Below, one piece after another: positions 40,013 through 46,616 of a stretch of 46,616 nt of DNA. Below the pieces are notes generated by a model. The model was not told the origin of the DNA. It did not search any database and worked only from the letters and a program-made list of their open reading frames with translations. The position numbers and the translations under genes were made by a program. The DNA is from Fibrobacter sp. UBA4309 (GTDB lineage: Bacteria > Fibrobacterota > Fibrobacteria > Fibrobacterales > Fibrobacteraceae). Position 1 is the first letter of the stretch; the number at the start of each line of letters is the position of its first letter. The stretch covers positions 30,222 to 76,837 of the forward strand of contig NZ_DGUN01000049.1 of assembly GCF_002395745.1 (NCBI RefSeq). The letters are read 5' to 3'.

Positions 40013-41776
40013 CTACAGTGAATACGTCGTCGTGATGGAGAAATGCGGTTCGTGCTTGCGCGCCCCGTTCATCGGGAAGCTCACGTCCACCTTGTTCACC
40101 AGGCGGCTGATGGACTTGGTCTGCACAAAGCGGGCGCCCAGGCCAAGCACGTAAATCAAGTCTTCGCGGTTGATGTCCATCAGGTCCCACGCGGTCTCAC
40201 CCACGCTCGCGAAGCCGACAAACACGGGCACGAGCGTGAGTATCTCGAAATCCGGGAACCAGCGCTGTTCGATATTGCCGTACACGCGCGCCTGGCCCGT
40301 ATAGAATCCGGTCGGGAATCCGGCAAAGCCTTCCGAACCTCCCAACGAAAGCTGATTGCCGTACCGGGCGTCGTCATAGACATCGACAAGGCCCTTGACC
40401 GCCGTAGAAAGCTTGTTGCTCGGGTGGAAAATGTATTCTCCGAGGACTTTCCCGTAGAAATCCCTGCGTTCGCCGTGATCCAGGTAGAAGTACGTCTGCG
40501 TAGAAAGGTTCAGGTGGTGGTGGCGACGCCCCAGGTAAAGGTTCGTCCAGAAGTCGAGTCGGAAGTCGTTATCGGCGGCACCGAGCTGTTCGTAGTTCTT
40601 GGAAACCTGTGCCTTGAGCTTCCAGCCCTTGTCCACGTCTTCGGTCCACTTCGCGTTGTGGTAATTCCTGATTTTCTCGTAACGGAGGTTCGAATATTCG
40701 ATATAGGCGCCCACGCGGGAATCCTTGCGTTCCGGGAGCCATTCGTTCCAGGCACTGGCGGAATCGATGGCATACGCGCCTTCGCCGTCGGTAAACAGGT
40801 AGCGGAAAAGCTTGCCTTCGCGCGCCGTGGTCCTCCGGTAGTCATACGTTCCTGCCACATAGAACTTGCGCTGCGTCCCGCCAAAAGAACGCCCGAGGTG
40901 GAAGGAGAGCGAGTCGTCGATAAAGTCCTCGACCTTCATGAGTTCGACAGTCTTGTCGCCGTTATATTCCTGCAGGTTCAGGGAATCGAGCGGCTTGTCG
41001 GTAGAATAGGAGACCGCTCCCGGAGGCATGTCGCCGCTCCCGTAAAAGTAGGCGAAGCGCTGGTTCTTGAGGCCGGCAATCGTATACGCCCACTGGTTCA
41101 CGCTACGGCTCAAGAACGGGCGGTACATCTTCCAGCTCGCGAGGTAGCCGTCGGTGTTGTAGCTGTACAGAAAGTCCAAGTGGTTGTAGCGCAGCAAGAA
41201 GTGCGGGGCGCCGTATTCCACCTGCCACATGTCGCGGAACTCGTCGTGGCCGAAGTAGAAGCCCAGCAGTTGCCCCAGCCCGAGGAAGTTGCTTTCCTGT
41301 ACGCCGATTCCCCAGTTCAGGTTGTCGTACGTCCACTCGCTTCCCGAAAAGCCGAAGCTGACCGGGACCGTCAAGGTCCAGTTGTCGCTCGTGTGCACGT
41401 TCGCGATGTTCTTGCCGCTATCCTGCACCACGGTAATGCTCGCGTCGCTCAAAAAGCGCTGGTCGCGCAAAAAGCGTTCCGATTCGAGCATCAGGTCGAG
41501 GTTCACGTAGTCGCCCTCGTTGAACAGGAGCAGCTTGCGGACGGTATGCTCGCGGGTCTCGATATGCACCCAGTTCAAAAAATCGTAGGCCAGCTTGTCG
41601 TAGCGGGTATGCACACGGGAGTCGTCGAACACATCCCCGATGTCGTAGCGGATTTCATCTACACGGAACACGGCGGAAGAATCCACGGCTGACTGAGTCG
41701 GGGTTTCGGTAGCCGTTTCGGCCGCCGCCCACGTTACAGACGCAAATAATGACAAAAAAAGAACAAACCTATTCAC
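40013..41776 (-). CDS. Omp85-like outer-membrane protein with POTRA domain
   Basis: Signal peptide (FVLFLSLFASVTWAAAE), then one POTRA-type domain (about residues 70-125, TREHTVRKLLLFNEGDYVNL, FLRDQRFLSDASITVV) and a beta-barrel of about 440 residues with many aromatic strands (FGFSGSEWTYDNLNWGIGVQ, YGNQLSLGGSEGFAGFPTGF, ITTTYSL at the end). The GSEGFAGFPTG region recalls the GGxxxRGY/F-type barrel motifs of the BamA/TamA superfamily. With a single POTRA it is not BamA itself. A role in outer-membrane protein or lipid export is possible. Confidence 0.75.
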   Translation of the reverse strand: MNRFVLFLSLFASVTWAAAETATETPTQSAVDSSAVFRVDEIRYDIGDVFDDSRVHTRYDKLAYDFLNWVHIETREHTVRKLLLFNEGDYVNLDLMLESERFLRDQRFLSDASITVVQDSGKNIANVHTSDNWTLTVPVSFGFSGSEWTYDNLNWGIGVQESNFLGLGQLLGFYFGHDEFRDMWQVEYGAPHFLLRYNHLDFLYSYNTDGYLASWKMYRPFLSRSVNQWAYTIAGLKNQRFAYFYGSGDMPPGAVSYSTDKPLDSLNLQEYNGDKTVELMKVEDFIDDSLSFHLGRSFGGTQRKFYVAGTYDYRRTTAREGKLFRYLFTDGEGAYAIDSASAWNEWLPERKDSRVGAYIEYSNLRYEKIRNYHNAKWTEDVDKGWKLKAQVSKNYEQLGAADNDFRLDFWTNLYLGRRHHHLNLSTQTYFYLDHGERRDFYGKVLGEYIFHPSNKLSTAVKGLVDVYDDARYGNQLSLGGSEGFAGFPTGFYTGQARVYGNIEQRWFPDFEILTLVPVFVGFASVGETAWDLMDINREDLIYVLGLGARFVQTKSISRLVNKVDVSFPMNGARKHEPHFSITTTYSL

Positions 41777-41830
41777 TCTTGAACCCTAAAAAAACAAAGT
41801 AAATATACAAAAAAGCCCACCGTCCACTCC

Positions 41831-41859
41831 TTGCACAAGGCGTCCACGTTTTCTAATTT
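41831..41859 (+). promoter_or_regulatory. Promoter of the RNase P RNA gene
   Basis: TTGCAC (41831-41836) and TAATTT (41854-41859) are 17 bases apart and place the start of transcription within a few bases of the P1 helix of rnpB. Confidence 0.7.
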
Positions 41860-41863
41860 TGTA

Positions 41864-42235
<372 letters not shown>

Positions 42236-42238
42236 AAA

Positions 42239-42269
42239 TGAAGGCCTCTGCGATGAGCAGAGGCCTTCT
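42239..42269. terminator. Bidirectional terminator, rnpB / CNNM-CBS gene
   Basis: AAGGCCTCTGC (42241-42251) and GCAGAGGCCTT (42257-42267) form a perfect 11-bp stem with A- and T-rich flanks on either side, placed between two convergent genes. Confidence 0.88.
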
Positions 42270-42289
42270 CCTTTGAAATTCAAAAATGA

Positions 42290-43615
42290 TTACACCTTCT
42301 GGAAAACGCCGGTCTTGGTCGTTTCCTTGCCCGGCGGGAGGATCATCATGACCTTCTCCATGCGGGTACCGTCCATCTTGAGCACGCGGAAGGTGTACCC
42401 CTGGATCTTGACTTCGGCGCCCGGAGACGGAATCACGCCGAGCGTCGCCTGGATAAGACCAGAAAGCGTTTCCACATGCGAACCTTCCGGCGGATTCAGC
42501 TCCACTTCCAGTTCGTCTTCCAGGTCGGAAAGCGTCATGAGCGGGTCGAGAATGTAGCGTCCGTCCTTCAGCTTCTGGACGTCGTCTTCCTCGTCCGTAT
42601 CGTCTTCATCCTTGATCTCGCCGACGATTTCTTCCAGAATGTCTTCCAGCGTGACAAGGCCCGCCGTTCCGCCGTATTCGTCCACCACGATCGCGAGCTG
42701 GTTGCCCGTCTTGCGGAGTTCCGTGAGGAGGGCGTCAATCTTCTTGTGGTACGGCACGAACACCGGCGGCATCACGATTTTCATAATGTCGAACGGTTCG
42801 TCGCCATGTTCGGTATACCATTCCAAGAAGTCCCTGTTCGAAAGGATGCCCACGATATTGTCCATCGTCTCCTTGTAAACGGGCAGGCGCGAATGGCGTT
42901 CGCTGTTCAAGACCTTCACCAGGTCTTCGAGCGGGGTATCTACATCGATAGCGCACATGTCCACGCGGGGCGTCATGATTTCGCGTACGGGAGTTTCCAC
43001 GAACTCGAAGATGTTCAATATCATCTGCTGTTCTTCTTTTTCGAGGCCGTCTTCTTCCCCGTTCTTCGTATCGGAAAGGTCGGCCTGCACGGCGTCGCGC
43101 ATTTCTTCGGAAAGGAAGCTCAGCTTGGAATCGTAACCGAAAAGGACAAGCAACTTGACAAACACGACATGGCAAATCTTGGCCGCCGGGATAAAGGGCA
43201 AGCGGGCCACGCGGAACAGCGGCACCAGGATTACAGACAAAGTATCCGGCTTGAGATTCGCGACCAGGTACGGGATGAACACGCTTACCACATATATCAG
43301 CGCGCAGGCCACAATCAGGTACACCACCACCGCGATATACGGATACGTATGCACGAACGGGCACGACGAATTTTCCAGCAAGAAAAATCCGAGGACGGCC
43401 GCACCGACATTGCCGAAAATACGTCCGATGGAGACGCATTCGTTGAATCCGCGCCACTTGACGATGGCAGCAATCTTTTCTTCGCGGTCGTCGCGGTCCT
43501 TCGGGTCGCGCTTGGCGTAAATCAGGCTAAAGGCGCACTTGGTCGCAGAGAACAGGGCGGATGTCAGCAGGAACACGCAAAGGAAAACTACCGCCAGTAT
43601 TTCGGAATCTTCCAT
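42290..43615 (-). CDS. CNNM/CBS/CorC_HlyC-domain membrane protein
   Basis: A 441-residue protein of the HlyC/CorC (TlyC, YfjD-like) family, thought to move or sense Mg or Co ions. Order: a CNNM/DUF21 membrane domain with three to four helices (about 1-190), a CBS pair (EIMTPRVDMCAIDVDTPLED, SRLPVYKETMDNIVGILSNR, and VVDEYGGTAGLVTLEDILEE), an acidic spacer (DEDDTDEEDD), and the CorC_HlyC domain (VETLSGLIQATLGVIPSPGA). It overlaps ybeY by one base; ybeY next to a CorC-type gene is a common order in bacteria. Confidence 0.92.
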   Translation of the reverse strand: MEDSEILAVVFLCVFLLTSALFSATKCAFSLIYAKRDPKDRDDREEKIAAIVKWRGFNECVSIGRIFGNVGAAVLGFFLLENSSCPFVHTYPYIAVVVYLIVACALIYVVSVFIPYLVANLKPDTLSVILVPLFRVARLPFIPAAKICHVVFVKLLVLFGYDSKLSFLSEEMRDAVQADLSDTKNGEEDGLEKEEQQMILNIFEFVETPVREIMTPRVDMCAIDVDTPLEDLVKVLNSERHSRLPVYKETMDNIVGILSNRDFLEWYTEHGDEPFDIMKIVMPPVFVPYHKKIDALLTELRKTGNQLAIVVDEYGGTAGLVTLEDILEEIVGEIKDEDDTDEEDDVQKLKDGRYILDPLMTLSDLEDELEVELNPPEGSHVETLSGLIQATLGVIPSPGAEVKIQGYTFRVLKMDGTRMEKVMMILPPGKETTKTGVFQKV

Positions 43616-44088
43616 TACGTCTTCTCCTTGTACGGGTCAAGTCCCAGGAACTCGCATTCACGGGCCCGCATCACCTTGCGGTCCGCCGCCTTGATATGGT
43701 CGTAACCGGAAAGATGCAGGAGTCCGTGCACAATCACGCGCTTGAGTTCGGCGAAAAACGTATTGCCGTATTCGGGAGCCTGGCGCTTGACCTGGTCACG
43801 GGCAATGTAGATTTCCCCGAGCATTTCCTCGGCACCGGGTATTTCGTCGTGCCATTCGAACGAAAGCACGTCGGTCACCTTGTCGAGCTTGCGGTAGTTC
43901 TTGTTCATCTCGCGGACGAACTCGTCGCTGCAGAGAACGATGTTCACGCTTTTTTCGGTCCCTTCCTCCTTCAGGAGTCTGCGGGCCATGGATTCAAATT
44001 TATCCTTCCACGGGAAGGACTTGATGCTCCCTTCGCAAAGGAAGTCTATGCTGTACTTCTTTCTCTTACTACTAGCAGGGTCAGGCAT
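43615..44088 (-). CDS. ybeY: Endoribonuclease YbeY
   Basis: Zinc-dependent RNase involved in 16S rRNA maturation and ribosome quality control. The metal motif HGLLHLSGYDH is intact, and YRKLDKVTDVLSFEW and GEIYIARDQV are the other family signatures. At 157 residues it has normal length. It shares one base with the genes on each side, forming a tight three-gene run. Confidence 0.95.
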   Translation of the reverse strand: MPDPASSKRKKYSIDFLCEGSIKSFPWKDKFESMARRLLKEEGTEKSVNIVLCSDEFVREMNKNYRKLDKVTDVLSFEWHDEIPGAEEMLGEIYIARDQVKRQAPEYGNTFFAELKRVIVHGLLHLSGYDHIKAADRKVMRARECEFLGLDPYKEKT

Positions 44089-44378
44089 TAAATGTTATAC
44101 CACTTCTTCAGGTTTTCTATGATGGCTTCGGCCTGGGCCTTGCCACTGATGTTGAACTTGCTGCGGGCCTTGAAAGCACCCCCAGCCTTCTGGTAACGGC
44201 GCAAATACACCTTGGGTTCGCCAAATTCTCCCGTTTTGGCGTTTTTTTCCTGGCAAAGGAACATCATGGTCTGCCAGGCACCCTTGGTAAGGACCGCCTT
44301 GTCCAGTTCCTTGATAATTTCTTCACCCGTTTCCACATCGTTCATTGCAACGGTGGGTTCTTCTATTTCCATGCTCAT
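44088..44378 (-). CDS. Small conserved cytoplasmic protein
   Basis: I place the start at 44378 (MSMEIEEPTV), where AAAGGGGCC stands at ribosome-site distance; an upstream frame to 44435 has no such site. The conserved-looking part is KGAWQTMMFLCQEKNAKTG, VYLRRYQKAGGAFKARSKFN, ISGKAQAEAIIENLKKW. Proteins with this pattern occur in deltaproteobacteria as well, from memory; no function is known. Its coupling to ybeY hints at an RNA or ribosome link, which is inference. Confidence 0.75.
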   Translation of the reverse strand: MSMEIEEPTVAMNDVETGEEIIKELDKAVLTKGAWQTMMFLCQEKNAKTGEFGEPKVYLRRYQKAGGAFKARSKFNISGKAQAEAIIENLKKWYNI

Positions 44379-44486
44379 AGTATGGCCCCTTTTTGCGTAT
44401 TTAATGGGTAAAAGATACATTTTTCTTTCGAGCACAACAAATAAAAGATATATTTAAGTTGGTTTACATCTTGAACGAGGGGCAAC

Positions 44487-46517
44487 ATGTCATTTTCGCG
44501 AAAATTTAAGGTTTTAACCATCCTTTTGGCCGTTTTGGCGTCCTATCCCATGGCCGCCGCCGGAAAAATCCGTTTCGCCATAGGCGACGAACGTAAGATT
44601 ATTGACGCAAAAGGAAAAGAATCCGAGGCCAAGACCGGCGGAAAGGTCCGAGAGAAGGACAAGATACGTACCGGGATAGAAGCCCAGGTCATCGTCGCCC
44701 TCCCCGACGGCAGTATCGTTTCCGTCGAAGAAAACTCCCTCGTCGAATTCACGAACCTCAACTCCGCAAACGGCGTGCAGACGGCCATGACCGACATCAA
44801 GCAGGGCAAGGTCCGCTTTGATGCACAAAAACAGAAAGGCAACAGCAAGTTCCAGTTCAAGACAGGGACTGCCACAGCCGCCATCCGCGGTACGGACGGT
44901 GCCGTGGGCGTTTCCAAGAAAGGATTCTCCGTTTTCGGCCTCAATTCCGGAAGCATGGACATCGAGGCACAGTGCGGAGCTACCGGTTCTATCCAATCGG
45001 GCGAAATGATGGTTGTCCACGCCACCGCCTGCCAGATCTTCAAGCTGGCTAACCAGAACGCCGGCAGTGAAAACGTGATCGAGCAGGTCATGAACGCCAT
45101 CGACAACGGCAACGGCGAAATCGACGAAAATACAAAGAAGCTCCTGGAATCGCTCGACAAGGTCATCGAGTCCGTCAAGGCACAGGGTGCCAAGGCATTG
45201 AACTGCAAGCTCCCCGAACTGGCCGACACCATCTCGACCAACAGCATTTCGGTCAAGGTCACCTGCGACAAAGCCCCGAAGGCCTTCCTGGTCAACGGGA
45301 CAACGGTCGCCCAGAACCAGGCGGCCATCGACATCAGCTCGGACTGGGATCCGAACATCCTCGGCGAAAAGAAGTTCGACTTCACCTGCGTCGACACCAT
45401 TGACGTCGTCAGCGAAGCCAAGAAGCTAAACATCCCGGAAAACATCATCCCCGAAAACCAGAAATTCGTCCCCGTCAACCTCTCTTGCGGGACAATCCAG
45501 ACCTACTACTACAATGCCGCCATCGATTCCGCCAACAAGGCTAACCTGGAAAAGCAGGATTCTGCCGTCACGGATGGAATCGAGTTCAATATCGTCGCCA
45601 ACACGGACGAAATCTGCAACAATGGTTTCATTACCCTGAACGGAGCCATCATAGGGGCCAAATTCGACGCTTCCCAGAACATCAAGATCGTGTTCAACAC
45701 CGGGAACAAGTCCAGGCAGATGAGCATTCCGGCATCCGAGAACAATTTCACCTACATCTTCCCCATCAAGGACTCCGAGAAAAACTGGGAAGCGACCAAG
45801 CTGGAAGTCTCGGTCCTGTTCCCTGACGACTCGAAGAAGGTCGCATCAATAGCCCTTCCGGCGAACAAGTCCTGCAAGGCCGTCAACACGATCAAGCCGA
45901 GCGTTTCTATCCAGACGTTCAACTCGAACATGCAATGCCAGGCCAAGTTCAAGGTCATCAACAACGAAGACGATGAAGCGCTCGTTTCTATCTTCCGCGA
46001 CGGAGACCTTGTCAGGGAAATGACAGCCAGCGGAAACGACGAAGGAATATTCAACCTTTCTAGCGGCACCCGTCCCTACAAGGTTGTCGTCACCGACCAG
46101 GCGAGAAACGAAGGCTCCGCGACCAAGACGCTGACCTGCTACGACAAGAACGCTTCCGCCTACGTAAGTGTCAACGGCAGCAGGAAGGCTTTCGATGAGT
46201 CCAAGAGAGTACCCAAGGCGCCTCCCCAGATCGACAACGTGTTGCACAAGACCCTGAAAATCAAGATCAACAACATGGAACACAGGGACTACACGCAAAT
46301 CGAAAGCATCACGGTAACGCAAGAAGGCAAGCTCGGGAACGTATTCTTCCTGTCCAATGCGAACGGCGACATCGATGCCCTCGACTATAGCATCCCCGTC
46401 GACGTGGAATACGGCAAGAGAACGACTTTCAAAATAAAGGTCAAGCTGTACAACGGAAGAATTCTTGAAAACAGCGCTACATACCATTACAACGTTTCAA
46501 CTAGCGAGGCCCACTAA
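44487..46517 (+). CDS. Large secreted FecR-domain protein
   Basis: A 676-residue exported protein (signal VLTILLAVLASYPMAAAG). Residues ~25-165 form a FecR domain: KTGGKVREKDKIRTGIEAQV, VALPDGSIVSVEENSLVEF, IKQGKVRFDA, FKTGTATAAIRGTDGAVGVS. The rest is a helical spacer (about 195-240) followed by several beta-sandwich-like repeats, with Cys near module edges (ITLNGAIIGAKFDASQNIKI, YKVVVTDQARNEGSATKTL). It lacks the membrane helix and sigma-factor neighbour of true FecR regulators, so a surface or periplasmic structural role is more likely. GAGGGG precedes the ATG and TATATT (44449-44454) may be its -10 box. Its stop shares a base with the next ATG. Confidence 0.82.
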   Translation: MSFSRKFKVLTILLAVLASYPMAAAGKIRFAIGDERKIIDAKGKESEAKTGGKVREKDKIRTGIEAQVIVALPDGSIVSVEENSLVEFTNLNSANGVQTAMTDIKQGKVRFDAQKQKGNSKFQFKTGTATAAIRGTDGAVGVSKKGFSVFGLNSGSMDIEAQCGATGSIQSGEMMVVHATACQIFKLANQNAGSENVIEQVMNAIDNGNGEIDENTKKLLESLDKVIESVKAQGAKALNCKLPELADTISTNSISVKVTCDKAPKAFLVNGTTVAQNQAAIDISSDWDPNILGEKKFDFTCVDTIDVVSEAKKLNIPENIIPENQKFVPVNLSCGTIQTYYYNAAIDSANKANLEKQDSAVTDGIEFNIVANTDEICNNGFITLNGAIIGAKFDASQNIKIVFNTGNKSRQMSIPASENNFTYIFPIKDSEKNWEATKLEVSVLFPDDSKKVASIALPANKSCKAVNTIKPSVSIQTFNSNMQCQAKFKVINNEDDEALVSIFRDGDLVREMTASGNDEGIFNLSSGTRPYKVVVTDQARNEGSATKTLTCYDKNASAYVSVNGSRKAFDESKRVPKAPPQIDNVLHKTLKIKINNMEHRDYTQIESITVTQEGKLGNVFFLSNANGDIDALDYSIPVDVEYGKRTTFKIKVKLYNGRILENSATYHYNVSTSEAH

Positions 46518-46616
46518 TGAAGCTTCCGCATAGATTATTCCTTTCTACTCTCGCGACCTGTTCCATCTTCGCCATGGCACAGCAGCCTGCACAGGCCCCG
46601 GCAGCAGTACCCCAGG
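46517..46616 (+). CDS. Start of a secreted protein (cut by window edge)
   Basis: TAATG joins the preceding stop to this ATG. The 33 visible codons give a signal peptide (LFLSTLATCSIFAMAQQ) and the beginning of a Pro/Ala/Gln-rich segment. The product cannot be identified from this part; coupling suggests it works with the FecR-domain protein, perhaps as an outer-membrane partner. Confidence 0.7.
   Translation, partial: MKLPHRLFLSTLATCSIFAMAQQPAQAPAAVPQ

Noticed and set aside
40043..41692. 549-codon open frame opposite the outer-membrane protein gene
   Set aside because: Antisense shadow of a gene with signal peptide, POTRA and barrel strands.

Overview
The window most likely comes from a member of Fibrobacter (phylum Fibrobacterota). 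The evidence is a lipoprotein carrying the Fibrobacter succinogenes major paralogous (FISUMP) domain, secreted proteins with long Ser-rich linkers after the signal peptide, a CE2-type acetyl esterase lipoprotein, and an EF-G that looks like the spirochaete/mitochondrial EF-G1 branch. Housekeeping genes use GC-rich codons and leave long open antisense frames; the central region is visibly AT-richer.

Layout. 1-3.7 kb: 3' end of EF-G, mazG, dprA and a small FtsB/DivIC-like protein. 3.9-8.1 kb (minus): an RND efflux pump and its lipoprotein adaptor. 8.2-15.7 kb (minus): what looks like one long operon that starts with a secretin carrying three STN-type domains, continues with GspL/PilN-, GspM/PilO- and GspC/PilP-like inner-membrane proteins, and ends with two related envelope proteins and the CE2 esterase. 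31.4-35.2 kb (plus): a lipoprotein, a GspE/PilB ATPase, a GspK-like protein and two prepilin-like proteins. These two blocks together look like one type II secretion / type IV pilus-like machine, transcribed outward from a common centre.

The centre (about 15.7-31.3 kb) looks like an accessory island wedged between the two halves. On the minus strand it is a stack of Rhs (YD-repeat) polymorphic-toxin cassettes. One Rhs ORF ends in a JAB/MPN-like domain and is followed with no gap by a lipoprotein that is a candidate immunity protein. A second Rhs core is broken by a frameshift from a tip with a glycine-zipper segment and an HExxH motif, followed by two overlapping small secreted proteins. Around these lie a FISUMP lipoprotein, a pair of small genes, a DUF4160-like stub, repeated cassette scraps (61-bp and 143-bp direct repeats) and an Rhs core fragment split by a 1.93-kb insert (DUF4143 ATPase plus a truncated ATPase) with a 17-bp duplication. 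On the plus strand the island carries a small secreted protein and a 1366-residue secreted protein with heparinase II/III-like signatures.

The right end is core-like: rpsF-rpsR-rplI, an MCE/MlaD protein with recG, a POTRA/beta-barrel outer-membrane protein, the RNase P RNA gene, a CNNM/CBS/CorC protein, ybeY, a small conserved protein, a FecR-domain secreted protein, and the start of one more secreted protein cut by the window edge. No tRNA, rRNA, CRISPR array or intact transposase was seen.
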